DNA of 15,957 bases, taken from assembly GCA_018399855.1 (NCBI GenBank), contig JAGYNX010000017.1, positions 1 to 15,957 on the forward strand. The letters run 5' to 3'. Below the pieces are notes generated by a model. That model saw nothing but the letters and a program-made list of their open reading frames with translations, searched no databases and was not told the origin of the DNA. Below, piece after piece: positions 6,464 to 14,354 of the stretch (position 1 is its first letter; each line of letters starts with the position of its first letter). Made by a program: the position numbers and the translations under genes. This stretch comes from Spirochaetota bacterium (GTDB taxonomy: Bacteria; Spirochaetota; UBA4802; UB4802).

Positions 6464-7339
6464 ATAATATTCTTTTATTTTTTCAAGCAGATCATATGTA
6501 TTACCTTCAATACCGCCAAGTTTTACTTTGGGCTTGGCTACCGGCCCATGAAAATCTGATCCTGCAGATACCAGGAGATCATGTTCCAACGCGTATTTCT
6601 TGTAATACTCCACCTGTTCTTTTGAATGGTATGTTGATACAGCCTCAAGTCCGGCAATTCCCATCTCTACCATTGCATCAAGGTACTCTTCTTTCTTCGC
6701 GAAAACCGGGTGGGCCAGCACCGGCACCCCACCAGCTGCCCGTATTACATTCAGACCTTCTTCAACATCAATAGACCTGAATGGTACATACGCTTCTCCA
6801 TTTTCAGCAAGGTATTCCCTGTAGAAATACGGTAACTGGTTTTCTTTTTTGCTGCCCTGGAAATAATCAAACAGCCTTGGGTCATTCCTGTTCTCACTAT
6901 TGCCAAGAACACCCTTCATTATTGACGCAGCAGTAGGGGCCCTTCCCGCCGCCATTTCCCACACAGCCTTTTCATCTACGGAAAACCCGGCATCTGAAAG
7001 GGCTTTCATCCTTTCTTGTGCGATTTCAACCCTGAAAGCGGATATTTGTTCTAAAGCCAGTAACAGTTGAGAATTATTCTCATCAACATAAAAGCCCAGT
7101 ATATGCTGCTGTGACCCATCTGCTGGCAATATGGTTGTGACCTCTACCCCTGGGACATGCTCAATGTTATATTCAGGTGCAATATCCCGTGCAACAGGAA
7201 TTGATTTCACAGAATCATGATCGGTTATTGCTATAGCACTAATGCCATTCTGCAGGGCAAGTTTACATATTTCGTTAACGGATAATTCACCGTCTTCACT
7301 GAAACTTGAATGTATGTGTAGATCAATTAATGGAGTCAT
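6443..7339 (-). CDS. PHP-domain metal-dependent phosphoesterase (YciV/RNase AM-like)
   Basis: A 298-residue cytosolic enzyme covering the usual length of the family. All PHP motifs are present: DLHIHS (6-11, H8 and H10), AITDHDS (37-43, D40 and H41), GVEVT (64-68, E66), QQHILG (H79), LAHPV (H210), TYHS (H238) and GSDFHGP (260-266, D262 and H264). These bind a trinuclear metal centre. Characterised close relatives hydrolyse 3',5'-nucleoside bisphosphates and trim RNA 5' ends (RNase AM). An insertion of helical residues between E66 and H210 is the usual substrate cap. It lies 37 bp downstream of the M23 peptidase gene on the same strand and is probably cotranscribed. No clear Shine-Dalgarno precedes the ATG. 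The exact substrate is an inference from family membership. Confidence 0.85.
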   Translation of the reverse strand: MTPLIDLHIHSSFSEDGELSVNEICKLALQNGISAIAITDHDSVKSIPVARDIAPEYNIEHVPGVEVTTILPADGSQQHILGFYVDENNSQLLLALEQISAFRVEIAQERMKALSDAGFSVDEKAVWEMAAGRAPTAASIMKGVLGNSENRNDPRLFDYFQGSKKENQLPYFYREYLAENGEAYVPFRSIDVEEGLNVIRAAGGVPVLAHPVFAKKEEYLDAMVEMGIAGLEAVSTYHSKEQVEYYKKYALEHDLLVSAGSDFHGPVAKPKVKLGGIEGNTYDLLEKIKEYYKKATRK

Positions 7340-7376
7340 ACTGTATACTATCTATATTGCCTGTAAAAAACCCGGA

Positions 7377-8120
7377 TCAATATAAACGCCCGGGATGACG
7401 TATCTCCAGGTTGCTTTTTTCCGGAAGAAAATCAAGTGGGTTAAGGGGAATATTCTCACATCTAATTTCAAAATGCAGGTGATTACCTGTTGAGTGGCCT
7501 GTACTCCCCACAAGGGCCAGCACCTGACCTTTCTGAACGTAATCACCTTTTTTCACAAGTAGAACCGAATTATGGGCATACTTTGAAATATAACCATTTC
7601 GGTGTTCAAGGGTGATCATCCGGCCATATCCACCGGCAAATCCGCAAAAAATCACCTTCCCCTCCATGGAAGCCCTGATGATGGTACCCCGCGACGACGG
7701 TATATCAACACCGGGATGAAGTTTACCCCATCGTCGTCCAAGTCCTGAGGTTATTAGCTCTGTATTGCTTATTGGCCAGATAAATTGATCACTTGTTGAT
7801 ATCATCGAAACAAAATCGATATGCTTTTTTCTAAGTTCAGCCACATACGAATTTGAAAAGGGTATGAAAATGTATGACCCTGATATGTTTCTGCTGGATA
7901 CATTGTTTATCCTGCAAACAGTATTAATGTCAGTTCCACATTTGTGAATAAAAGCGGAAGCCTGACCATACGAACTGAAATGCATCCACTTTCCCGTGTT
8001 ACCCCTGTACCGTTGTATATGCTCAGTATCCAGCAAAACCGTTTCGCCACCAATTAAGCCAGCAGGAACAGCTGTTAGAATAAACAGTATAACAAAAATA
8101 CAATTCAACTTTTTCATCAT
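7377..8120 (-). CDS. M23 (LytM) peptidase with divergent LysM-like domain
   Basis: A 247-residue exported protein. Residues 1-25 are a signal peptide (MMKKLNCIFVILFILTAVPA). Residues ~50-88 look like a divergent LysM peptidoglycan-binding module (FIHKCGTDINTVCRINN ... GSYIFIPFS). The M23 domain spans about 115-232 and has all catalytic elements: H135-P-G-V-D139, H183 (YAHNS), and H214-L-H216 (GNHLHFEI). H135, D139 and H216 would bind zinc, and H183 and H214 would assist catalysis, so it is likely an active peptidoglycan endopeptidase rather than an EnvC-type activator. No coiled coil is present. It has its own promoter at 8231-8259 and a leader of ~100 nt. There is no strong Shine-Dalgarno; MM start uncertain by one codon. 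Confidence 0.85.
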   Translation of the reverse strand: MMKKLNCIFVILFILTAVPAGLIGGETVLLDTEHIQRYRGNTGKWMHFSSYGQASAFIHKCGTDINTVCRINNVSSRNISGSYIFIPFSNSYVAELRKKHIDFVSMISTSDQFIWPISNTELITSGLGRRWGKLHPGVDIPSSRGTIIRASMEGKVIFCGFAGGYGRMITLEHRNGYISKYAHNSVLLVKKGDYVQKGQVLALVGSTGHSTGNHLHFEIRCENIPLNPLDFLPEKSNLEIRHPGRLY

Positions 8121-8230
8121 AAATACCGGTTCTTCATTTAGTGTGTACGAACCTTGTCAGGATTTTATCTGTCGCACATTATGTAGAATAAAATAAAAGG
8201 AGGTTCATATATTATTGCATCACAAAACAA

Positions 8231-8259
8231 ATAATCGACAACTTTTAAAAATGTGTCAA
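8231..8259 (-). promoter_or_regulatory. Promoter for the M23 peptidase gene
   Basis: Read on the minus strand: TTGACA (8259-8254), a 17-bp spacer, and GATTAT (8236-8231), four of six -10 matches. It sits 18 bp past the stop codon of the deacetylase gene. The leader to the ATG at 8120 is about 100 nt and contains AACCTCCTTTT, a copy of the 16S anti-Shine-Dalgarno core, at about 8196-8206. Confidence 0.6.
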
Positions 8260-8276
8260 GAATTTTTTATCCCATT

Positions 8277-9104
8277 TCAACGTGCTATTGATTCTATGGT
8301 TTTAAGAGAATATGTTCTTTTCACGTGATGTCTTCTCAGGCAGTAATTTGTCCTTGTTATCACATTTGATCCATAGTCTGTTGAAAACACCCTCTTATAT
8401 CCGGCATACCTGCATAATTCAATCAGTTTGAGATCATACCTGCCATAGGGGAAGGCATAATATGAAATCGTTTTTCCCATATACTGCTCCATTATCCGCT
8501 TTGCAAGATATATTTCCTCGTATATCCTGTAACGAGACTCAACGGTATCTATTTTTCTTAGAGCGGTAAGATCAGGATGGCTTATGGAATGGCATTGCAC
8601 ATCTATGCCATTGTCATCCATTTCTCTCAGGTTTTTCCATGTAATGCTTGCGCGTGCATTATGGTACACGTTATCCAGGTACACAAAAAGTGTGATGGGG
8701 TATCCAAACTCCTTTGCCAGTGGAAGAAGCTTGCTGTACATCGAATAATACCCATCATCAAATGTTATACACAAACTTCGTTTATTGAATTTCACACCGG
8801 TTACGGTTCTTTTTTCAAGTTCGTTAAGTGGTATAACATCTATGTTACTGCTTTTGAAAAGCTCGAAATGATTTTTTAGCACATCAAGAGGCAGAGAATA
8901 CACCCCTTTCCCGTCAATATTGTGGTAAAGAATAATCGGCACCTCTTCAAGCCTGCTGAAATCATAGCTTCTTTTTCTTTCCCATGTATCATCTTTTACC
9001 AGTATGGTCCTGTAGCCGGTTGATGCAGTAAACACGAACACGTACATGGCAATACCCGCAATCATCAGGGAAATAAGTGTGACAATGATTAAATCTTTTT
9101 TCAT
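8277..9104 (-). CDS. Polysaccharide deacetylase (NodB family), membrane-anchored
   Basis: A 275-residue protein with an N-terminal membrane anchor or uncleaved signal (residues 5-27). The catalytic domain starts at PIILYHNI (56-63). NodB motif 1 is TFDDGY (114-119, catalytic D116 and metal D117); motif 2 is HSISHPDL (172-179, metal H172 and H176); motif 3 is FPYGRYD (218-224). These are the residues needed for metal-dependent de-N- or de-O-acetylation of a polysaccharide, here outside the membrane. Peptidoglycan GlcNAc, poly-GlcNAc or a capsule are possible substrates; the YHNI start resembles PgaB/IcaB-like groups, but the linked C-terminal hydrolase domain of PgaB is absent. It is divergent from dapF. 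Only a weak Shine-Dalgarno (TGGA) precedes the ATG. Confidence 0.85.
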   Translation of the reverse strand: MKKDLIIVTLISLMIAGIAMYVFVFTASTGYRTILVKDDTWERKRSYDFSRLEEVPIILYHNIDGKGVYSLPLDVLKNHFELFKSSNIDVIPLNELEKRTVTGVKFNKRSLCITFDDGYYSMYSKLLPLAKEFGYPITLFVYLDNVYHNARASITWKNLREMDDNGIDVQCHSISHPDLTALRKIDTVESRYRIYEEIYLAKRIMEQYMGKTISYYAFPYGRYDLKLIELCRYAGYKRVFSTDYGSNVITRTNYCLRRHHVKRTYSLKTIESIAR

Positions 9105-9162
9105 TTCATTCCAGTTTACAATTTTTCCATGTTTCTATTGAGAAGTTCCAATATTCCTTTTC

Positions 9163-9193
9163 ACTATATCGGCATGTAGATGACAACTGTAAA
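9163..9193 (-). promoter_or_regulatory. Candidate promoter for the deacetylase gene
   Basis: On the minus strand TTTACA (9193-9188) and TATAGT (9168-9163) are separated by 19 bp. The boxes are good (five of six each) but the spacing is 2 bp too long, so confidence is low. It would give a ~50-nt leader. Confidence 0.35.
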
Positions 9194-9213
9194 ATAACTT
9201 TAACAAAGATTTC

Positions 9214-9242
9214 TTGACAATTCTTACGTCCACATCCATATT
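9214..9242 (+). promoter_or_regulatory. Sigma70-type promoter for dapF
   Basis: TTGACA (9214-9219), 17-bp spacer, CATATT (9237-9242): perfect -35 and four of six -10 matches. Start of transcription would be near 9249, about 30 nt before the ATG at 9281. GGAG at 9270-9273 is the ribosome binding site. Confidence 0.6.
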
Positions 9243-9280
9243 TCTTTTACTTACATTACAATAATTAACGGAGCCTCTAC

Positions 9281-10117
9281 ATGATCCCATTTACGAAAAT
9301 GCATGGTATCGGAAATGACTACATATATATAGATACCCATACACACCAGGTCAAAGATCCTTCAAAACTTGCTGTTGAAATGAGTGACCGCAATTTTGGT
9401 ATCGGTGCGGATGGTCTCATTCTAATAATGCCTTCAAGCGAAGCTGATTTTCGAATGCGCATGTTCAACGCTGACGGCAGCGAAGCAGAGATGTGTGGCA
9501 ATGGTATACGCTGTTTTGCCAAATATGTCTATGATCATGGTTTAACTGAAAGCAAAAAAATATCAGTTGAAACTCTTGCAGGAATAAAGCATTTAGATCT
9601 TACTGTAAAAAACAAAAAGGTACATACTGTTACTGTCAACATGGGAGAACCGATAATTTTACGTGAACGCATCCCCATGACCGGTGAACCTGGAACGGTA
9701 ATAGATGAACCACTTCAGGTTGACGGTGTTAAGTTTAACATTACCGCCATATCCATGGGAAACCCCCACGTGGTTATTTACGTTGAAGATGTTGAGCAGT
9801 TCCCACTTGAAAAATATGGCCCGATGATAGAACTTCACGAGCTATTCCCCAACAGGACAAACGTTGAATTCGTACAGATCATACACGAGGGAGAAGTGAT
9901 CCAGAGAACATGGGAACGGGGAAGCGGTGAAACCCTGGCATGCGGAACAGGTGCTTCTGCAGTTACTGTTGCAGGGGTAATGAACCGCAAGACCAACCGC
10001 TCAGTTCTTATACACCTGAGGGGCGGTGATCTCAATACTGAATGGAATGAAGAAGATAATAATGTGTACCTTACAGGACCGGCTGTAGAAGTATTTCAGG
10101 GCACTTGGCCTCAATAG
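9281..10117 (+). CDS. dapF: Diaminopimelate epimerase DapF
   Basis: A 278-residue cytosolic enzyme of normal length. It interconverts LL- and meso-diaminopimelate, the last step before peptidoglycan incorporation or lysine formation. The two active-site cysteines of this PLP-independent racemase are visible: C72 in the N-A-D-G-S-E-A-E-M-C-G-N-G-I-R motif (63-77) and C221 in G-S-G-E-T-L-A-C-G-T-G-A (214-225). KMHGIGNDYI (6-15) and SMGNPHVVIYV (158-168) are also typical. The two halves mirror each other as expected for the fold. The gene has its own promoter at 9214-9242 and converges on the GerMN gene with an 8-bp gap and no obvious terminator. Confident call; gives evidence for DAP-type metabolism. 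Confidence 0.97.
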   Translation: MIPFTKMHGIGNDYIYIDTHTHQVKDPSKLAVEMSDRNFGIGADGLILIMPSSEADFRMRMFNADGSEAEMCGNGIRCFAKYVYDHGLTESKKISVETLAGIKHLDLTVKNKKVHTVTVNMGEPIILRERIPMTGEPGTVIDEPLQVDGVKFNITAISMGNPHVVIYVEDVEQFPLEKYGPMIELHELFPNRTNVEFVQIIHEGEVIQRTWERGSGETLACGTGASAVTVAGVMNRKTNRSVLIHLRGGDLNTEWNEEDNNVYLTGPAVEVFQGTWPQ

Positions 10118-10125
10118 TTCGAAAT

Positions 10126-10725
10126 TCAGTAATAGGCAGTTTCAGACACTTCCCATAGCCTTTTACCGGGAATACCATTCTCCAGCAATATAACCCTTGA
10201 TATACCATCAATATTTTCTTTAATCGTTTTGTTGATGGCGTCATGGAATGCTTTTTCTGATCCCTCAATAATAGTTGCGCTCCCGGGTACTTTCAGCAGC
10301 CCGAGATCTACAACACAGGTTTCACCTTCAATCCACACCTTTCTCACAAGCAGATCAACAGGCACAAGGATAGCAGTATTCTCATATTTAGATCCCCGTG
10401 CCACAATTTTTACCAGCTCACGAACCTGGATATGAGTATCACCGGAACGAGTTATCATTCTATTTTCTTTCATCATGGTACTGGCTTGAAGATCGGGGAG
10501 ATAGACAACTATCTCATCCCGGGTATCAAGAACCGGTAATGATGGGAAAACATCAAATATATTCTTGTCAGCCAGGTAGCTCAAGGCCAGGTAGTCAACA
10601 ATACATACAACCGAAATGAAAAGAAGCAGTTTCCGATTTCGTTCTTTTCTGTCGGCAGGAGGATTTTGTACAACAAAAACCAGGTTCCTGAACTTTTCCT
10701 TTATTTTGTCAATAAATGACTTCAT
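10126..10725 (-). CDS. GerMN-domain membrane protein
   Basis: A 199-residue protein. A basic cytosolic N-terminus (1-32) is followed by one membrane segment at about 33-52 (KLLLFISVVCIVDYLALSYL) and an extracytoplasmic GerMN domain at about 70-195. Domain marks are EIVVYLPD (71-78), VRKVWIEGETCVVDLG (127-142), the EKAFHDAINKTIKEN helix, and RVILLENGIPGKRLWE at the end. GerMN is known from spore germination protein GerM and from lipoproteins beside cell-wall amidases in non-sporulating bacteria; it is thought to bind or stabilise envelope complexes. It lies 107 bp downstream of the Amidase_3 gene on the same strand, which fits a joint role in wall turnover. AGGGG upstream of the ATG is the likely Shine-Dalgarno. 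The precise function is unknown. Confidence 0.75.
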   Translation of the reverse strand: MKSFIDKIKEKFRNLVFVVQNPPADRKERNRKLLLFISVVCIVDYLALSYLADKNIFDVFPSLPVLDTRDEIVVYLPDLQASTMMKENRMITRSGDTHIQVRELVKIVARGSKYENTAILVPVDLLVRKVWIEGETCVVDLGLLKVPGSATIIEGSEKAFHDAINKTIKENIDGISRVILLENGIPGKRLWEVSETAYY

Positions 10726-10832
10726 TGCTAAAGCCCCTGTATAATATATTATTCCACGCGGGCAATACTCTCATGCTCGCTACACCACATACAATAGTAT
10801 ATGCCACTCTTACAAGAAAAAAATTACTATGA

Positions 10833-12050
10833 TTATTTTTCTTTAATTATTTCCCTGTTATAAGTATCAATAAAATTCACGATCCCCTGGGCGATACCCC
10901 GTGCGATCTTTTTCTGATAAGACGATTTGAGCAGGTAGCTCCTCTCCTTGCGGTGAGTGACATACCCCGCCTCAACAAGAACCGATGGCATCAAAGCCCC
11001 GCGCAACACGAAGAAGTCAGCCTTTTTCACACCCCTGGATTTGAATTCCCAGACAAGATTATCCATATGTTTCTGTATAGATTCGGCCAGCATGGAACTT
11101 TCTTTCTGAATTTGCGTGGTAATCATAAGTGCCTCTATAAAATCGGCATCTTTGTATTGTTTTCTTCTTTTTTCATCTTCAAGTATTACCACGTTATTCT
11201 CAAGTGCCGCCGTTGCACGGGCTTCTTCGTTGGTTGGATTCTGGGACAGGAAATACGTCTCAAATCCTGATATTTTATGCGAAACAGAAGCATTCACGTG
11301 TATACTCACAAAAACACCATTCACACCATTTTTTAGCTGCCTGTTCGCGATTTCAGTCCTCTTCCCCAGTTCAATGAACTTATCACTGTTCCTGGTCATT
11401 ATGATCCTTGTCCCCTTAAGCCGTCGGCCAAGTTCGCTTCGAACCATCCTGGCTAATTTCAAATTTATAACCTTTTCCCTGACATTTCCCTTTCCTATGG
11501 CTCCCGGATCTTTACCACCATGCCCGGCATCGATAATAATAAACTTTATGGCATCTTTTGATGTATGCCGGGGTATTTCTCTTCCCTTTTCAAGAGGATC
11601 TCGCTGTTCCTGTCGGGTTTTTATCATTGAAATGAATGGGTATTTCATACTGATCCGGTACGCGGGGTAAAACCTTGACAGTACATTCTCTGATAGCTGA
11701 AGTGGAAGCAGGACTTCTCCCTTTACGCGCTTAACAGAATAATCCATGCGTATGAGCGTTCCATTGATAACAGCAATTGATAATCCTGGCTGGTATACCA
11801 CGTAAGAGTTACCATGATATATCTTTCCACGCTGCAGAATAAAATCATATGTTGACTCAAGGGATGTATTCCGTTGCAAATCATGAAGGGATATATAATG
11901 TTTCCCCTCATATTTTTGTATGGGTATTTTCAGATGTGGTGAATCCGCGTAGACATTCAGTGTATACATCCATGCTGCAATCATCAGGCATGAAAACAGG
12001 AAAGCAGAAAGAGGGTAAATGAAGATAGTATACCGGTTTAACACGATCAA
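10833..12050 (-). CDS. N-acetylmuramoyl-L-alanine amidase (Amidase_3)
   Basis: A 405-residue exported amidase cutting between MurNAc and the stem peptide. An N-terminal hydrophobic signal/anchor spans about 8-35. Residues ~45-135 resemble the copper amine oxidase N-like beta domain (EGKHYISLHDL, INGTLIRM, EVLLPLQL). The catalytic domain runs from about 168 to 398 with IIIDAGHGGKDPGAIG (171-186, zinc H177), REKVIN (zinc E192), FVSIHVNAS (zinc H251) and SVLVEAGY (catalytic E360). All key residues are present. The frame opens with TTG at 12050, only 2 nt past the pgsA stop, with no good Shine-Dalgarno; GTG two codons later is an alternative, and either implies translational coupling to pgsA. An internal ATG at residue 23 would truncate the signal and is less likely. 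Confidence 0.88.
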   Translation of the reverse strand: MIVLNRYTIFIYPLSAFLFSCLMIAAWMYTLNVYADSPHLKIPIQKYEGKHYISLHDLQRNTSLESTYDFILQRGKIYHGNSYVVYQPGLSIAVINGTLIRMDYSVKRVKGEVLLPLQLSENVLSRFYPAYRISMKYPFISMIKTRQEQRDPLEKGREIPRHTSKDAIKFIIIDAGHGGKDPGAIGKGNVREKVINLKLARMVRSELGRRLKGTRIIMTRNSDKFIELGKRTEIANRQLKNGVNGVFVSIHVNASVSHKISGFETYFLSQNPTNEEARATAALENNVVILEDEKRRKQYKDADFIEALMITTQIQKESSMLAESIQKHMDNLVWEFKSRGVKKADFFVLRGALMPSVLVEAGYVTHRKERSYLLKSSYQKKIARGIAQGIVNFIDTYNREIIKEK

Positions 12051-12052
12051 TA

Positions 12053-12643
12053 TCAGCGTTGCCTGTCAAAATACAGGTATGAATAAGTTCTCCAGTAATC
12101 AATGGTAGATAATACTGACAAAACCAGGACTAATGCCACAACGGTATCCTGAAGTGTCACTCCATAAATATTATACTGTGGTGAGATAATAAAAACAAGG
12201 GCTGCCAACCCCAGTATTCCCACGAGGATCTTGCCAAGCAGGTTGGGACGAACCTGTATATCCATTTTATAAAACAATACAAAGCCCCCGTAAATATTAT
12301 AAATATCTCTTATCAGCAGTACAAAAATCAACCAAAGAGGAAAATCTCTAAAATGATAAAGAACGCAAGCCATTCCAATTGTTGCAATTTTATCTGCAAG
12401 GGGATCTAAAAATTGCCCCAGGCGTGAGACCTGGTTCAGCAGCCGTGCAAAATATCCATCAAAGATATCGGTAACGACCATGACGAACAATATGATAATA
12501 GCCATATTCCGGTAAGAGATATCTCCTGTGCCTTTTTCCATGTACAGGGCATATCCCGCCAGGGGGAACAGTAAAACCCTTAACAAAGAGAGAAAATTTG
12601 AAAAGGTCCATATCCTGCCGTCTAAGAGGTCGCGTGCTTTCAT
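12053..12643 (-). CDS. pgsA: CDP-alcohol phosphatidyltransferase, likely PgsA
   Basis: A 196-residue polytopic membrane enzyme. It has the complete CDP-alcohol phosphotransferase motif from D59: D-I-F-D-G-Y-F-A-R, then eight residues, then G-Q-F-L-D-P-L-A-D84, i.e. D59, D62, G63, A66, R67, G76, D80 and D84. Hydrophobic helices occur at about 17-35, 47-58, 85-97, 100-123, 134-155 and 160-182. Size and motif fit phosphatidylglycerophosphate synthase, which makes PGP from CDP-diacylglycerol and glycerol-3-phosphate. A cardiolipin- or other CDP-alcohol-specific paralogue cannot be excluded from sequence alone. It is first in a minus-strand run and is coupled to the amidase by a 2-bp gap. The leader lacks a clear Shine-Dalgarno sequence. 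Confidence 0.85.
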   Translation of the reverse strand: MKARDLLDGRIWTFSNFLSLLRVLLFPLAGYALYMEKGTGDISYRNMAIIILFVMVVTDIFDGYFARLLNQVSRLGQFLDPLADKIATIGMACVLYHFRDFPLWLIFVLLIRDIYNIYGGFVLFYKMDIQVRPNLLGKILVGILGLAALVFIISPQYNIYGVTLQDTVVALVLVLSVLSTIDYWRTYSYLYFDRQR

Positions 12644-12679
12644 AATTATCTGTATAATGATTTTCCTGAATTTAGCGTA

Positions 12680-12708
12680 TCTTTAATACTACTCCAACCT
12701 GCAGTCAA
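12680..12708 (-). promoter_or_regulatory. Candidate promoter for pgsA-amidase
   Basis: On the minus strand TTGACT (12708-12703), five of six -35 matches, precedes TAAAGA (12685-12680) by 17 bp; the -10 has only three matches. An overlapping pair, TTGTCT with TAGTAT at 16 bp, is also possible. This is the only promoter-like region upstream of pgsA in the divergent gap. Confidence 0.4.
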
Positions 12709-12810
12709 GACAAATTCCATAAGAAAAAGTATCCGTACCCATGTTAAAAGTTAATTGACGTACCGCTTCTCTTTATCCATTACGTTACTTGTGATGATAC
12801 AAATATTATC

Positions 12811-12815
12811 GAGGT
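12811..12815 (+). promoter_or_regulatory. Ribosome binding site fixing the SH3b lipoprotein start
   Basis: GAGGT lies 5 nt before the ATG at 12821. The longer frame opening with TTG at 12755 lacks such a site, and its extra 22 residues would bury the lipoprotein signal, so 12821 is the start. The TTG at 12755 belongs to TTGACG, a possible -35 box with no good -10 partner. Confidence 0.6.
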
Positions 12816-12820
12816 ATACC

Positions 12821-13555
12821 ATGAAAACAAAATACTGGAATATAAAATGTATATTCCTGGCTGTCAGTGTGCTTGCTGTACTTTTCTTATTATCCGGATG
12901 CACAAAGAAAACTGATAATGCACCAACCCCAAATTTGAAGAATCAAACCATGGGAATAATAGTCATGAATAATGCCTCTTTACGAGTAGATCCCTACCTG
13001 TATTCATCACGTCTTCTTCTTCTGAACAAAGGGGATATTGTTAAAATCAAGGATCAATCAAAGGTTCGACAATGGATCGGGAAAAAACATGATTACTGGT
13101 ATAATATTGAGTTGAAAAACGGTGTATCCGGATGGATGTTCGGATCGACCCTTGATATTGTTGATTCCAGCAATTCAGATGCCGTAAAATCGTATCTTGA
13201 TCAATTCTGGATGGAGCAATCTGATTCAGTCAGAAAAGAAATCGCCGGCAAATGGTGGAGCCTGAATAGCCAGGGCGATTTTACCAATCACGGTATAGAG
13301 CTTACCACCGATGGCAAATATGTATCATACAGAAGAGGTGGTAAAAACATTGAAGGTACTTACAGTTTAAACTTCCACGAAAATGAGATCATTTTTCTCG
13401 ATGGCACATCTTTCGGCAAAAATTTATATTTCATCAGGCGCGGGCAGTCGTACGTGTTGGCAGACGACAGGGAAAAAGCATCTCTTCGGTTCAAAAAAAT
13501 CAGCGAATTCGATACAAATAATTCACAGGAAGATGAAAAAGCAGATGGAGAATGA
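12821..13555 (+). CDS. SH3b-domain lipoprotein
   Basis: A 244-residue exported lipoprotein. A hydrophobic signal ends in LLSGC with lipid-attachment Cys27, a textbook lipobox, and +2 Thr. After an N/P/T-rich spacer, residues about 43-113 form a bacterial SH3 domain (NASLRVDPYLYSS, GDIVKIKDQS, WYNIEL, GVSGWMFGS). SH3b modules commonly bind peptidoglycan peptides. Residues 120-140 are a short helical linker. The C-terminal ~100 residues (from IAGKWWSLNS) look like a small beta-barrel/lipocalin-like domain: GTYSLNFHENEIIFLDGTSFGKNLYFI. The end is acidic. I do not recognise the combination as a named family. The last 23 nt overlap the rluB-type gene, so they are translationally linked. The domain call is good; the role is not known. 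Confidence 0.75.
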   Translation: MKTKYWNIKCIFLAVSVLAVLFLLSGCTKKTDNAPTPNLKNQTMGIIVMNNASLRVDPYLYSSRLLLLNKGDIVKIKDQSKVRQWIGKKHDYWYNIELKNGVSGWMFGSTLDIVDSSNSDAVKSYLDQFWMEQSDSVRKEIAGKWWSLNSQGDFTNHGIELTTDGKYVSYRRGGKNIEGTYSLNFHENEIIFLDGTSFGKNLYFIRRGQSYVLADDREKASLRFKKISEFDTNNSQEDEKADGE

Positions 13556-14279
13556 TACACCAAGGCTCAATAAATATCTTGTGCTTTGTGGACTTGGCTC
13601 AAGACGCAGCGTGGAAATTTTTATCCTTAACGGCGACATCCGGGTAAATGGAAAAACAGTAAAAGACCTGTCTACCAGGATCCACCCTGACAATGATACC
13701 GTTACATTTAATGGTCAGATTCTCAAACCCCTGGAAAAATATGAATACCTCATGCTTAATAAGCCACGGGGATATATAACTTCACGTTCTGATGAAATGA
13801 ACAGGCCCATAGTTATGAACCTTCTTCCCGAGCGATATGAGCAGGAAGGGGTTGTTCCAGTAGGTAGATTGGACAGGAACACGGAAGGATTGCTGATCTT
13901 AACCAATGACGGCCAACTTACCTACAGGCTCACCCACCCACGTTTCAAGGTGGAAAAAACATACCTTGTTACTCTCGACTCCCCTCTTCTTGATGAGCAC
14001 AAACGCCGGATTGAAAAGGGCATCAACCTGTATGGCAAAAAAACTGAACCCGCGGTCATTAACTATACACAGAATGCGAAAAACATGTTTTCCATGACCA
14101 TTACAGAAGGCCGAAAACGGCATATCCGCCTATCCTTTAAAATTTTCGGCTATAAGGTTATCAGCCTGAAAAGGATACACTATGGCCCCCTGTCCCTTGG
14201 CCGTTTACCTTCAGGTTCCTACCGTACATTAAAACCCGCAGAAGTTAAAAGATTAAAAAAATTATTTACTAATTCATAA
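13533..14279 (+). CDS. rluB: 23S rRNA pseudouridine synthase, RsuA/RluB family
   Basis: A 248-residue cytosolic enzyme. An N-terminal S4 RNA-binding domain (RLNKYLVLCGLGSRR..., 11-25 onward to about 60) is followed by the RsuA/RluB-type catalytic domain. The signature is VGRLDRNTEGLLILTNDG (110-127) with catalytic Asp114; LNKPRG (75-80) and RKRHIR near the C-terminus match the family. Members convert one uridine in 23S rRNA (position 2605, E. coli numbering, for RluB) or in 16S rRNA (RsuA); B. subtilis-like RluB length fits best. The start is ambiguous: ATG at 13533 (AGGA 2-3 nt upstream) or ATG at 13545; both overlap the SH3b gene. No signal peptide. The RluB symbol is by family resemblance, not by experiment. 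Confidence 0.85.
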   Translation: MKKQMENDTPRLNKYLVLCGLGSRRSVEIFILNGDIRVNGKTVKDLSTRIHPDNDTVTFNGQILKPLEKYEYLMLNKPRGYITSRSDEMNRPIVMNLLPERYEQEGVVPVGRLDRNTEGLLILTNDGQLTYRLTHPRFKVEKTYLVTLDSPLLDEHKRRIEKGINLYGKKTEPAVINYTQNAKNMFSMTITEGRKRHIRLSFKIFGYKVISLKRIHYGPLSLGRLPSGSYRTLKPAEVKRLKKLFTNS

Positions 14280-14354
14280 ACTTTCTCCGGTCGAACTTCT
14301 AATTAAGGTATTCATCAGCAGGAAACACCTATTACAACATGGGACAGGCATATC

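Noticed and set aside
8215..8328. 37-codon plus-strand ORF opening with TTG behind AAAAGGAGG
   Set aside because: The spacing (11 nt) is long, the start is weak, the frame runs into the antisense of the deacetylase gene, and the product has no recognisable feature. Kept only as a leader motif observation.
11116..11670. 184-codon plus-strand frame opposite the amidase gene
   Set aside because: Mirror of the amidase coding frame, without recognisable motifs or translation signals; the minus strand carries all zinc ligands.
12755..12820. Longer N-terminus for the SH3b lipoprotein
   Set aside because: It would bury a perfect lipoprotein signal 22 residues in; GAGGT before the ATG at 12821 fits better.
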